Positions 9,301 to 17,423 of a stretch of 64,000 bases of DNA are shown one piece after another; the stretch's first letter is position 1, and every line of letters begins with the position of its first letter. The notes below the pieces were generated by a model, which worked only from the letters and a program-made list of their open reading frames with translations, was not told where the DNA came from and did no database searches. A program made the translations under genes and the position numbers. Origin of the DNA: Merdicola sp963557785 (GTDB lineage Bacteria; Bacillota; Clostridia; TANB77; CAG-508); the NCBI GenBank assembly GCA_963557785.1, contig CAUWBF010000002.1, positions 124,001 through 188,000 on the forward strand, given 5' to 3'.

Positions 9301-9999
9301 TTATTTTTGAGAATTTAAAACTGAGTTAGCTTCTTCTTGCGTTATATACTTATTGGTTACCATAGATTTTAAAATATGTTTTTGTCTTTTTTTTGCTAGA
9401 TCTGGTCTATTACTTAAACTATATACACTAGGAGCATTTGGTATACCAGCAATTAAAGAGCACTCATCTAAATTCATTTCATTAGGTTCTTTATTAAAAT
9501 ATCCTAAAGATGCTTCCCTAATTCCATAATAACCATCTCCAAAATAACAAGTATTAACATAGAGTTCTAATATTTCATCTTTAGAATAATTTTCTTCTAT
9601 AGTAAAAGCCATAAATAATTCAGCTGCTTTTCTTGTGACTTCAGATTTATAAGTAAAATACAAATTTTTAGCAAGTTGTTGTGTTAATGTACTTCCGCCT
9701 TCAACTAAGTCTTGTTCTTTTATATTTGTAATAATAGCTCGTCCAATAGAAATAGGATCTATAGCCCCATGTTTATAAAATCTTCTATCCTCCACAGCCA
9801 CAACAGCATTTAAATAATTTTTAGGTAAATTATCTAAAGTTACATAGTTTTCATCTGCTTGAATTTTTTCTATTTTAGTTGCAAGTGGTTCATTGTGAAG
9901 TGCAGAACTATATAATGAGTAACCAATAATACCAAGAATTATTCCTGAAAGTAGTATTATTAATATCAAAAATAGTAATAATTTCTTAAAAAACTTCAT
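9301..9999 (-). CDS. mtgA: Monofunctional peptidoglycan transglycosylase (GT51)
   Basis: Membrane-anchored enzyme that polymerises lipid II into glycan strands on the outer face of the membrane. One N-terminal membrane helix (about 4-25) is followed by a GT51 domain with VAVEDRRFYKHGAID (catalytic Glu) and the motif GGSTLTQQLAKNL. The protein is about 232 residues and has no transpeptidase domain, unlike class A PBPs. The ATG at 9999 is preferred over the upstream TTG at 10011 because GGTGAT sits 4 bases before it. The gene is divergent from mraZ. The symbol is by domain architecture. Confidence 0.9.
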   Translation of the reverse strand: MKFFKKLLLFLILIILLSGIILGIIGYSLYSSALHNEPLATKIEKIQADENYVTLDNLPKNYLNAVVAVEDRRFYKHGAIDPISIGRAIITNIKEQDLVEGGSTLTQQLAKNLYFTYKSEVTRKAAELFMAFTIEENYSKDEILELYVNTCYFGDGYYGIREASLGYFNKEPNEMNLDECSLIAGIPNAPSVYSLSNRPDLAKKRQKHILKSMVTNKYITQEEANSVLNSQK

Positions 10000-10101
10000 A
10001 TTTATCACCAAATTAATTATATAGTAAAAAATATGTCGATTACAAGAGATAAATTATTAAAATTATATTAAGAAAAAAATATAAAAAAATTATAAAAATA
10101 C

Positions 10102-10130
10102 TTGCATTTTATAGAAACTTATATTAAAAT
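10102..10130 (+). promoter_or_regulatory. Promoter of the mraZ-led dcw cluster
   Basis: TTGCAT (10102-10107), a 17-nt spacer and TAAAAT (10125-10130). Transcription would start near 10137, directly at the MraZ box repeats. Confidence 0.75.
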
Positions 10131-10137
10131 TTAATTG

Positions 10138-10167
10138 AAGTGGAGAAAAGTGGAGCAAAGTGGAATA
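10138..10167 (+). promoter_or_regulatory. MraZ-type operator, three 10-bp direct repeats
   Basis: AAGTGGAGAA, AAGTGGAGCA and AAGTGGAATA follow one another without gaps at a 10-bp period, just after the -10. MraZ is known to bind arrays of short GTGG/TGGG-type repeats in its own promoter, so this is almost certainly the autoregulatory site. Confidence 0.8.
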
Positions 10168-10190
10168 AAAATGAAGCGAGGTGAAACGAA

Positions 10191-10622
10191 GTGTTGATAG
10201 GAGAATACGAACATTCTTTAGACGCAAAAGGCAGATTAATAATGCCATCAAAGCTTAGAGATGACATGGGAGAAAAGTTTGTCATAACTAAGGGACTAGA
10301 TGGATGTTTATTTGGATTCTCTCAATCAGAATGGGAAAACTTCGAAACTAAACTTAAAGCACTTCCACTTACAAACAAAAATGCTAGAGATTTTGTAAGA
10401 TTTTTCTTATCAGGTGCAATGGAATGTGAACTTGATAAACAAGGAAGATTCTTAATACCAAACAATCTAAGAACAGTAGCAGGACTTGAAAAAGAGGTTG
10501 TAACTGTTGGAGTTGGTACTAGAATTGAAATTTGGAATAAAGAAAAATGGACAAGCTATAATAGCGAGGAAAATATATCTGCTGATGATATAGCAGAAAA
10601 TATGGAAATGTTAGGTATATAA
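10191..10622 (+). CDS. mraZ: Transcriptional regulator MraZ
   Basis: DNA-binding protein of the AbrB-like fold and first gene of the division and cell wall cluster. It forms ring-shaped oligomers that bind tandem repeats in its own promoter. The 143-residue protein shows two MraZ repeats, MLIGEYEHSLDAKGRLIMP and a second half around ECELDKQGRFLIP, each with a DxxGR core. The GTG start gives the conserved MLIGEY beginning; GAGGTG lies just upstream. Three GTGGA repeats precede it, as expected for autorepression. rsmH follows only after an unusual 439-bp spacer. Confidence 0.95.
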   Translation: MLIGEYEHSLDAKGRLIMPSKLRDDMGEKFVITKGLDGCLFGFSQSEWENFETKLKALPLTNKNARDFVRFFLSGAMECELDKQGRFLIPNNLRTVAGLEKEVVTVGVGTRIEIWNKEKWTSYNSEENISADDIAENMEMLGI

Positions 10623-11061
10623 CTTGCAAAAGTTTATATAAATTTTACTAAAGAAAAATTAAATAAGATTCAAAAGATGAAAACTAAAATTACAAATGAA
10701 AAAAATTAAAATTTACAAATGAAGAATTGTACAAAAGAAAAGTACAAACAAAGTTTAAACAAATAAAGAGGGCTATACTAAAGAAAAAGCAAACAAAAGA
10801 TAAAAAATCAAGATACAAAAGATAAAAGTTTAAAATTATTTATACAAAGGATAAAAAATAAAAACACAAAAGATAAATTATCAATAAAATACAAAAGAAT
10901 TATTAAGATACAATAGATTAATAATACAAAAGAAAAGGAATTTTTAGTGTGATAAATTATAAAATATACAAAAGATAACTTAAAAGCTAGATAACAGTTG
11001 GGGTTTAAAAATACTACCAACTGTTTATGCTATTTATTTTATAAGACTATGAGGTGCAATT
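10623..11061. other. 439-bp purine-rich spacer between mraZ and rsmH
   Basis: No credible gene is present on either strand. The plus strand is strongly A-rich. From 10791 to 10980 it carries about eight degenerate copies of ATACAAAAGATAAAA, starting at 10791, 10813, 10842, 10864, 10889, 10908, 10924 and 10966; weaker TACAAATGAA variants lie upstream. A hairpin (10993-11025) closes the spacer just before rsmH. It is probably a transcribed, largely unstructured mRNA leader. Confidence 0.6.
10993..11025 (+). promoter_or_regulatory. Hairpin before rsmH
   Basis: AACAGTTGG (10993-11001) pairs with CCAACTGTT (11017-11025), a perfect 9-bp stem with a 15-nt loop, followed by a T-rich but interrupted tract. 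It may be a weak attenuator or an mRNA-stabilising structure. Confidence 0.45.
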
Positions 11062-11994
11062 TTGGAATTTAAGCATGAACCAGTATTATTAAACGAATGT
11101 ATAGAAGGATTAAATATTAAAGAAGATGGTATCTATGTAGATGGAACTTTAGGTGGTGCAGGACATAGTAGCTATATAGCAAGTAGATTATCTAATACAG
11201 GGTTATTAATAGGTATAGATAGAGATGAAGAAGCATTAAAAGCCGCTAAAGAAAAACTAAAAGTATTTAATAATGTTATTTATGTACATGGAAATCATGA
11301 TGAAATAGATTCTATTTTAGAGGAAAATAAAATAGAAAAAGTGGATGGAATATTGCTAGATTTAGGAGTATCTTCATATCAGCTAGATGAAAGAAATAGA
11401 GGTTTTAGCTATTTGGGAGAAAATGAGCTGGATATGAGGATGGATAAAACGCAAGAACTTACAGCCAAATATGTAGTTAATAATTATTCAGAAGAAGAAT
11501 TGGCAAATATAATATTTGAATATGGAGAAGAAAGATTTTCAAGAAATATAGCAAAAAATATTTGTCAAGCTAGAAAGAATAAACAAATAAATACAACTAA
11601 AGAGCTAGTAGATATAATAGAAAAAAGCATACCAAAAGCAAAACAAAATGATGGACATCCTGCTAAAAGAACTTTTCAAGCAATAAGAATAGAAGTTAAT
11701 AATGAAATAAAGCCATTATATAATACCGTATTAAAGTGTATTAAATGTTTAAAAGACAATGGAAGATTATGCATAATTACTTTCCATTCATTAGAAGATA
11801 GAGCTGTAAAAAGAGCATATATAGAAGCAGAGGGACATTGCACATGTCCGAAAGATTTACCTTATTGTGTGTGTGGAGCGAAATCATATGGAAAAGTAAT
11901 AAATAAAAAACCTATAATTGCTACAAAAGAAGAACAAGAAAAAAACTCTAGATCAAAGAGTGCAAAACTAAGAATATTCGAAAGAAACATTTAA
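11062..11994 (+). CDS. rsmH: 16S rRNA m4C1402 methyltransferase
   Basis: S-adenosylmethionine-dependent enzyme (formerly MraW) that N4-methylates C1402 in the ribosomal P-site region. The 310-residue protein starts EFKHEPVLLNECIEGL and has the SAM loop VDGTLGGAGHS (about 28-38), DLGVSSYQLD and a C-terminal FHSLEDRAVKR motif, all typical. The start is TTG with GAGGTGC just upstream. Its position after mraZ is the standard dcw order. Confidence 0.96.
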   Translation: MEFKHEPVLLNECIEGLNIKEDGIYVDGTLGGAGHSSYIASRLSNTGLLIGIDRDEEALKAAKEKLKVFNNVIYVHGNHDEIDSILEENKIEKVDGILLDLGVSSYQLDERNRGFSYLGENELDMRMDKTQELTAKYVVNNYSEEELANIIFEYGEERFSRNIAKNICQARKNKQINTTKELVDIIEKSIPKAKQNDGHPAKRTFQAIRIEVNNEIKPLYNTVLKCIKCLKDNGRLCIITFHSLEDRAVKRAYIEAEGHCTCPKDLPYCVCGAKSYGKVINKKPIIATKEEQEKNSRSKSAKLRIFERNI

Positions 11995-12029
11995 AAATAA
12001 AATTACAAAAGAGAAAGGAGGTATAACTT

Positions 12030-12554
12030 ATGGCAATGTATCAATATGAAACCAGTCCAAGAAAAATTGAACCAGAATATAATCCAAAAAGAACAAATAA
12101 AAAGAATAAAAAAGTTTCAAATAAAAATGAAAAATTAAAAAAAGAAATAAAACAAAAAGCAAAAGAAAATGTTAAACAAAAAAATGCAGTTAAAATAAGA
12201 AGAAAAAGATTGATTGCTTATATAATAGTAGCATTTGGAATATTACTAGCCATAAGTTATAGAAACTCTTTAATAAATGAAAGCTTTTCTAAGGTTAAAA
12301 ACCTAAAAAGTGAACTTTCTACTATAGAAAAAGAAAATGAACAGTTACAAGTTAGCATAGAAAGTAGTTTAAATCTAAAAAATATAGAACAAGCAGCCAT
12401 AGAAAAATTAGGTATGCAAAAATTATCACAAGATCAAAAAATATATATAAACTTACCTAAAAAAGATTATGTTGAGCCTGCAACAGAAGAAATAAAGATA
12501 GAAGAAGAAACAAATATTATTCAAAAAATTATAAAATTTATAAAAGGTGAATAA
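12030..12554 (+). CDS. ftsL: FtsL-like cell division protein
   Basis: Small bitopic membrane protein of the divisome, partner of DivIC/FtsB, linking to FtsW and FtsI. The 174-residue chain has a long lysine-rich cytoplasmic N-terminus (about 1-65), one membrane helix (about 66-83, LIAYIIVAFGILLAISY) and an extracellular coiled coil with heptad pattern (about 90-130). It ends in an acidic tail and KIIKFIKG. Sequence conservation in this family is low; the assignment rests on topology and its position between rsmH and the PBP gene. AAAGGAGG precedes the ATG. A terminator follows directly, so the PBP gene probably has its own promoter. Confidence 0.8.
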   Translation: MAMYQYETSPRKIEPEYNPKRTNKKNKKVSNKNEKLKKEIKQKAKENVKQKNAVKIRRKRLIAYIIVAFGILLAISYRNSLINESFSKVKNLKSELSTIEKENEQLQVSIESSLNLKNIEQAAIEKLGMQKLSQDQKIYINLPKKDYVEPATEEIKIEEETNIIQKIIKFIKGE

Positions 12555-12592
12555 AGATATAATTATAATAAAAATATAATTATATCTTTTTT
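12553..12592 (+). terminator. Terminator between ftsL and the PBP gene
   Basis: AAAGATATAATTATA (12553-12567) pairs perfectly with TATAATTATATCTTT (12575-12589) and ends in a T-run. It separates mraZ-rsmH-ftsL from the downstream genes. Confidence 0.7.
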
Positions 12593-12649
12593 TATTATAA
12601 AGTCATATAAATATTTTAGTAATTATATATTTAAATAAGAGGTGATATA

Positions 12650-14380
12650 ATGATAATTACTAAAATAAGTAGTAAAAGAAGAATGAAGATAATAATGCTT
12701 ATAGCTCTAACTCTATTAGTATGTTTAATAATAAAGATTGGCATAATACAATTTAAAGATGGTAGTTATTTGCAATATTTAGCTTATGAACAACAATCAA
12801 TAAATAGAAGTATTAGCCCAAAGAGAGGAACAATATATGATGGTACAGGAAAAAATATATTAGCAGTTAGTAGTACAACGCAAACTGTAACTATAAATTC
12901 AGTAAATATTAAAGAAGAGGACAAAGAAAAAGTAGCAAGAAAATTATCTGAAATATTTGAATTAGATTATGAGAAAATGTTAAAAAAGGTAAATAAAAAA
13001 AGTTCAATAGAAACAATAGTAAAGAGAGTTGAAAAAGAAAAGACAGATGAACTTAGAAAATGGATGGAAGAAAATAATATTGAATCTGGAATTAATATAG
13101 ATGAAGATACAAAAAGGTATTACCCATATAATAATTTAGCTGCTCAATTTATAGGATTTTGTGGGTCAGATAACCAGGGCTTAGATGGAATTGAAGCAAA
13201 ATATAATGATATATTAAAAGGTCAAAATGGTAGAATTGAAAAGATTACTGACGCTAAGGGAGGAGATATAGAAAATACTTCGGAAGAATATGTACCAGCA
13301 ACAGATGGAAAGGATATAGTACTTTCAATAGATATGACAATTCAGTCTATAGCGGAAAAATACTTAAAAAATGCTTGCATAGATAATGTATGTACAGATG
13401 GTGGAAACATAGTAATTATGAATCCAAATACAGGAGATATATTAGCTATGGCAACATATCCAAATTATAATTTAAATGAACCATATGAAGCATATACAGA
13501 AGAATTAAAATCTCAGTGGGATGTATTGTCACAAGATGATAAATTAAAAAGTCTGCAAGGAGTATGGAGAAATAAAGCAATAGCAGATACCTATGAACCA
13601 GGTTCTACATTTAAACTAATAACTGCTTCGGCAGCATTAGAAGAAGGAATAACGACAACAGATAAGGAAGGAGAATTTTGTTGTACAGGAGGTATTGAAA
13701 TTGCTGGTGTTAGAATAAAATGTTGGAGATATTATAGACCACACGGATCTGAAAGTTTGAGGCAAGCGCTTATGAATTCTTGCAATCCAGTATTTATAGG
13801 TCTAGGGCAGAAAATAGGAAAAGAAAAATATTATGATTATTTAGAAAAGTTTGGTTTTTTAAGAAAGACAGGTATAAATTTACCAGGCGAGGCAAAAGGA
13901 ATATTTCTTGCTGAAAATAAGGTTGGACCAGTAGAGCTTGCAACTATATCGTTCGGACAAAGATTTGAAGTTACTCCTCTGCAAATGGTTACGGCAGTTT
14001 CTAGCATAGCTAATGGAGGAACATATATTAAGCCAAGAGTAGTAAAGCAAATAATTGATTCTAAAACTAATGCAATAGAAGATGTTCCAGTTGAAAAAGG
14101 AGATAGAGTTATATCAGAAGAAACTGCCAATAATGTACTTAGTATGATGGAATCTGTTGTTAGTGAAGGAACAGGGAAAAATGCACAGGTAAAGGGGTAT
14201 TTAGTAGGGGGCAAAACTGGAACTTCTGAAGATGGTGTAAATACTAATAAATATGTAACATCTTTTATTGGAGTAGCTCCAATTTCAAACCCTCAGGTGG
14301 TAGTATTAGTAACATTGTATAACCCAACAGGAGAGGGGGGACACCAAGGAGGTGCGTGGTTCATTTTAACAACACATTAA
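12650..14380 (+). CDS. PBP2/SpoVD-type transpeptidase, 5' part of an element-interrupted gene
   Basis: Class B penicillin-binding protein that cross-links peptidoglycan outside the membrane. Seen: a membrane helix (about 14-33), a dimerisation domain, and transpeptidase motifs STFK (Ser319, Lys322), SCN (377-379) and KTG (522-524). The natural sequence stops at GGHQGG (568); the last eight residues, AWFILTTH, are foreign and come from the inserted element. The missing end (GVAAPVGGQILSEVLPYLE plus a PASTA-like domain) is found 4.9 kb downstream at 19250-19543 in the matching frame. Joined at the repeat, the protein would be 662 residues, about SpoVD length. Without the final helix of the transpeptidase fold this form is probably inactive. 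It is the only class B PBP gene in this cluster, so it could be the FtsI or the SpoVD equivalent. Confidence 0.92.
   Translation: MIITKISSKRRMKIIMLIALTLLVCLIIKIGIIQFKDGSYLQYLAYEQQSINRSISPKRGTIYDGTGKNILAVSSTTQTVTINSVNIKEEDKEKVARKLSEIFELDYEKMLKKVNKKSSIETIVKRVEKEKTDELRKWMEENNIESGINIDEDTKRYYPYNNLAAQFIGFCGSDNQGLDGIEAKYNDILKGQNGRIEKITDAKGGDIENTSEEYVPATDGKDIVLSIDMTIQSIAEKYLKNACIDNVCTDGGNIVIMNPNTGDILAMATYPNYNLNEPYEAYTEELKSQWDVLSQDDKLKSLQGVWRNKAIADTYEPGSTFKLITASAALEEGITTTDKEGEFCCTGGIEIAGVRIKCWRYYRPHGSESLRQALMNSCNPVFIGLGQKIGKEKYYDYLEKFGFLRKTGINLPGEAKGIFLAENKVGPVELATISFGQRFEVTPLQMVTAVSSIANGGTYIKPRVVKQIIDSKTNAIEDVPVEKGDRVISEETANNVLSMMESVVSEGTGKNAQVKGYLVGGKTGTSEDGVNTNKYVTSFIGVAPISNPQVVVLVTLYNPTGEGGHQGGAWFILTTH
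14343..14352. repeat. attL core of the intervening element
   Basis: ACCAAGGAGG, identical to 19248-19257. It lies within the codons for His-Gln-Gly-Gly of the PBP gene. Sequence to the left is PBP coding; sequence to the right is foreign. Confidence 0.85.
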
Positions 14381-14447
14381 TGGAGTATATACACGAAAAT
14401 AAAAATATAGTATAATTGTAAAAATAAATTATTTTGGAGAAATTAAT

Positions 14448-15440
14448 ATGTTAAAAATATATAATCTAAAAGATAAACAAAAATACATTGAAGAAGTTTC
14501 AATTCTTACACAAAAAGAATGGGGACAACAAGATTTATCCAAAGAAGAATTTGAATTAAAGGTAAGAAATAAGATTTCAAAAATAAAATTGAATTTTGAT
14601 AATCCTAATTACTGCAAACTAATATTATTAGATAAAGACACTTTAATCGGATTTATTTCAATCTTTCCAAAAGATGGGGACAAAAGGAGTGATTTATCAC
14701 CTTGGTATGCAACAATGTATATAAAAAAGGAATATAGAGGTAAAGGATATTCTAGGATGCTTAATAATGCGATTTTGGGAGAAGCTAGAAAGAGAAACAT
14801 TAATAGACTATATTTAAAGACGAAACTAGAAAACTATTATGAAAAATTTGATGCAAAGTACATTGAAACATTGCAAAACGGAGAAAAACTATATTATATT
14901 GATATACCAACAAATAGAATATCTGTTATAGGAGGTTCTGGAAGTGGCAAAAGCACATTAGCAAATATATTATCAAAAGAACTAAATATACCATCTATAC
15001 ATCTTGATGCTATAAATTACAATGCTAATTGGATTGAAAGAGATAAAAATGAAAGGGATAAAATTATTTCTTCAAAAGCTGATGAGGAAACATGGATTAT
15101 TGATGGTAACTATAATAAAACTTTAAAAGAAAGATTAGACAGGGCTGATTTAATAATTTGGCTAGACTATTCAACTTTTGCTCATTTCAAAGGTGTATTT
15201 AAACGAATTGTTAAAAATTATAATAAAGAAAAACCAGAAATTCCTGGATGTAAAGAGCGTATAAATTTTACTTTTTTAAAATATGTAATAACTTATAACA
15301 AGAAAAAAAGACCAAAAATTATTGATTTTTTAAAAGATATTCCCGAGGATAAACTGTTAATATTTAAAAAACAAAAAGATTTAAATAAATGGCTTAAAGA
15401 TTTTACACATAATGAAAATATATTAGATTGTATAAAATAA
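14448..15440 (+). CDS. GNAT acetyltransferase / P-loop kinase fusion protein
   Basis: A two-domain protein. Residues about 1-150 look like a GNAT N-acetyltransferase, with acetyl-CoA motif A at YRGKGYSRML (96-105). Residues about 157-330 start with a Walker A loop, GGSGSGKST (162-170), and resemble the small adenylate-kinase-like ATPases annotated as topology modulation proteins (for example HLDAINYNANW and WIIDGNYNKTL). Substrates of both halves are unknown. GGAGAAA precedes the ATG. It is the first cargo gene after attL and probably forms a unit with the ASCH gene 18 bp downstream. Confidence 0.75.
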   Translation: MLKIYNLKDKQKYIEEVSILTQKEWGQQDLSKEEFELKVRNKISKIKLNFDNPNYCKLILLDKDTLIGFISIFPKDGDKRSDLSPWYATMYIKKEYRGKGYSRMLNNAILGEARKRNINRLYLKTKLENYYEKFDAKYIETLQNGEKLYYIDIPTNRISVIGGSGSGKSTLANILSKELNIPSIHLDAINYNANWIERDKNERDKIISSKADEETWIIDGNYNKTLKERLDRADLIIWLDYSTFAHFKGVFKRIVKNYNKEKPEIPGCKERINFTFLKYVITYNKKKRPKIIDFLKDIPEDKLLIFKKQKDLNKWLKDFTHNENILDCIK

Positions 15441-15458
15441 TTTGAAAGAAGGTTTGCT

Positions 15459-15806
15459 ATGATACATAAAATGAAATTAAATGAAAGTCCATTTGAAAGA
15501 ATAAAAAATGGAACGAAGACAATAGAATTCAGATTATATGATGATAAAAGAAGAAAAATAAAAATTGGAGACAAAATAGAGTTTTCTAAGTTACCAGAAT
15601 TACAAGAAACGATAATAGTAGATGTATTAGAATTATATAGAGAAGAAACATTTGAGAAATTATTTAAAAAGCTTTATACAGATGAAGAAGAAATAAAGAG
15701 GAAAACTGCTTCAATGTATAAATATTATTCTCCTGAAAATGAAAAAAAATATGGTGTTGTAGGAATAAAACTATCACTAATTAGTAGTGGAAAAAAACAA
15801 ATATAA
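15459..15806 (+). CDS. ASCH-domain protein
   Basis: 115-residue protein with the ASCH/PUA-like pattern: MKLNESPFERIKNGTKTIEFRL at the N-terminus, then KIGDKIEF and a C-terminal GVVGIKL strand. ASCH domains are thought to bind RNA or modified nucleosides; a few have nuclease or amidohydrolase activity. The specific role is unknown. It follows the GNAT-kinase gene closely, has GAAGG upstream of ATG, and is followed by a strong terminator, so these two genes make one transcript. Confidence 0.75.
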   Translation: MIHKMKLNESPFERIKNGTKTIEFRLYDDKRRKIKIGDKIEFSKLPELQETIIVDVLELYREETFEKLFKKLYTDEEEIKRKTASMYKYYSPENEKKYGVVGIKLSLISSGKKQI

Positions 15807-15860
15807 AATTATGAAGGGAAAAGGAAAAAAGAAATATAGTTGCCTTGGACAGTAACTGTA

Positions 15861-15878
15861 TAAGTTACTCGTAACTTA
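15861..15878. promoter_or_regulatory. Palindrome upstream of the flavodiiron gene
   Basis: TAAGTTAC-TC-GTAACTTA, 8-bp arms. A second copy of the half-site just upstream, AGTAACT (15851-15857), can pair with AGTTACT (15863-15869). It could be an operator or part of the terminator region. Confidence 0.4.
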
Positions 15879-15883
15879 CTATC

Positions 15884-15918
15884 GTCTGCAAAAGTTAAAC
15901 TTTGGCAGGCTTTTTTTT
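15884..15918 (+). terminator. Terminator after the ASCH gene
   Basis: GTCTGCAAAAG (15884-15894) pairs with CTTTGGCAGGC (15900-15910), allowing one G-T pair and a mismatch, followed by eight T. It isolates the GNAT/ASCH unit from the flavodiiron unit. Confidence 0.8.
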
Positions 15919-15925
15919 AAAAGTA

Positions 15926-15955
15926 TTGAAAATGAATATTGACATGTGATATACT
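15926..15955 (+). promoter_or_regulatory. Promoter of the flavodiiron-rubredoxin unit
   Basis: TTGAAA (15926-15931), 18-nt spacer, TATACT (15950-15955), ending 26 bp before the start codon. Confidence 0.6.
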
Positions 15956-15981
15956 TCTAGCAAAAAAGGAAGGAATATAGA

Positions 15982-17142
15982 ATGAAATTTAATTTAACAG
16001 ATGAAATAGAATATATAGGTGTTAATGATAAAACCTTAGATTTATTTGAAAGTCAATATATAATTCCGAATGGAGTATCATATAATTCATATATTATAAA
16101 AGATGAAAAGATTGTGATAATGGATACAGTAGATAAGAGAGCAACTAATGAATGGTTTGAAAATTTAGAAAGTTCACTAAAAAATCAGACTGCAGATTAT
16201 TTAGTAATCTCTCATTTAGAGCCTGATCATTCTGCTAATATACAACTACTAGCAGAAAAATATCCTAATATGCAAATTATATTAAACCAAAGAACAGCTA
16301 ATATGATGATGCAATTTTTTGATATTGATTTATCAGATAGATACATTATTGTAGGCGAAGGAGATATAATAGATATAGGAAAGCATAAATTGCAATTTTT
16401 TATGGCTCCTATGGTACATTGGCCAGAAGTAATGGTAACTTATGAACAAACTGAAAAAATATTATTTAGTGCAGATGGATTTGGAAAATTTGGAACTCTA
16501 GATACTGAAGAAGACTGGGCATGTGAGGCAAGAAGATATTATTTTAATATTGTAGGAAAATATGGTGCTCAGGTACAGCAATTATTAAAAAAAGCTGCAG
16601 GGTTAGACATTAAAATGATATGCCCATTGCATGGACCTATTCTAAAAGATAATTTAGATTATTATATTAATAAATATGATATATGGAGTAGTTATAAACC
16701 AGAAGACGATGGTGTATTAGTAGCATATAATTCTATCCATGGAAATACAAGAAAAGCAGTAGAAAAATTAGAAGAAATGCTAAAAGAAAATGGTGCAAAA
16801 AAGGTAGTTGTAAGTGATTTATCAAGAGAAGATATGGCAGAAGTAATAGAAGATGCATTTAGATATGATAAATTAATTATTGCTTCACCAACATATGATG
16901 CAGGGCTATTTCCTACTACAGAAAAATTCTTGAGGCATTTAAAACATAAAAACTATCAAAATAGAAAAGTGGGAATAATAGAAAATGGCTCATGGGCACC
17001 CATGGCGGCAAAACATATGAAAGATATAATAAATGATATGAAAGATATAGAAGTATGTAATACAGTAGTTACAATAAAAACAAGACTAAATGATGAATCA
17101 AAAGAAAAAATGGAAGCTTTAGTTAAAGAGCTTTTAAAATAA
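15982..17142 (+). CDS. fprA: Flavodiiron protein (A-type flavoprotein)
   Basis: Cytoplasmic enzyme that reduces O2 to water and/or NO to N2O in anaerobes, receiving electrons from rubredoxin. The metallo-beta-lactamase-like domain (about 1-240) has the di-iron ligand motif HLEPDH (78-83), MVHWPE and CPLHGP. A C-terminal flavodoxin domain (about 243-386) has YNSIHGNT for FMN and SPTYD. Length 386 is typical for the two-domain class. The rubredoxin gene follows after 17 bp. The gene sits between the element's repeats, so it is cargo. Preference for O2 or NO cannot be told from sequence. Confidence 0.95.
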   Translation: MKFNLTDEIEYIGVNDKTLDLFESQYIIPNGVSYNSYIIKDEKIVIMDTVDKRATNEWFENLESSLKNQTADYLVISHLEPDHSANIQLLAEKYPNMQIILNQRTANMMMQFFDIDLSDRYIIVGEGDIIDIGKHKLQFFMAPMVHWPEVMVTYEQTEKILFSADGFGKFGTLDTEEDWACEARRYYFNIVGKYGAQVQQLLKKAAGLDIKMICPLHGPILKDNLDYYINKYDIWSSYKPEDDGVLVAYNSIHGNTRKAVEKLEEMLKENGAKKVVVSDLSREDMAEVIEDAFRYDKLIIASPTYDAGLFPTTEKFLRHLKHKNYQNRKVGIIENGSWAPMAAKHMKDIINDMKDIEVCNTVVTIKTRLNDESKEKMEALVKELLK

Positions 17143-17159
17143 ATAGGAGGTGAAAAATT

Positions 17160-17297
17160 ATGAAATATGAATGTACAGTTTGTGGACATATATATGATGA
17201 AGCTGTAGAAGGAGTAAAATTTGAAGATTTACCAGAAGATTGGGTATGTCCATTATGTGGTGTTGGAAAAGAAATGTTTAAAAAAGTAGAAGAATAA
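17160..17297 (+). CDS. Rubredoxin
   Basis: 45-residue one-iron electron carrier, too short for the usual ORF cutoff. Two CxxC knuckles, CTVCG (5-9) and CPLCG (30-34), bind the Fe(SCys)4 centre, and the conserved YD and EDLPEDWVCP context is intact. It lies 17 bp after the flavodiiron gene, with GGAGGTG before the ATG, so it is the expected electron donor for that enzyme. A little shorter than the usual 52-54 residues. Confidence 0.95.
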   Translation: MKYECTVCGHIYDEAVEGVKFEDLPEDWVCPLCGVGKEMFKKVEE

Positions 17298-17316
17298 TAT
17301 AAAAAATATTTTAAAA

Positions 17317-17347
17317 GAAGAGGTGAAAATTCACCTCTTCTTTTGTT
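17317..17347 (+). terminator. Terminator after rubredoxin
   Basis: GAAGAGGTGA (17317-17326) and TCACCTCTTC (17331-17340), a perfect 10-bp stem with a 4-nt loop, then TTTTGTTTTTTT. Confidence 0.88.
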
Positions 17348-17423
17348 TTTTTAGAAAGTATCAATTTTTTGTATTTAAGTTGCATATACATTAAAAAGAA
17401 AATCTGAAAGGAAGTAAATTAAT

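Noticed and set aside
10808..11020. 70-residue minus-strand frame in the mraZ-rsmH spacer
   Set aside because: Its phenylalanine/leucine/isoleucine-rich sequence is what the reverse of an A-rich repeat stretch gives, and it lacks a start site.
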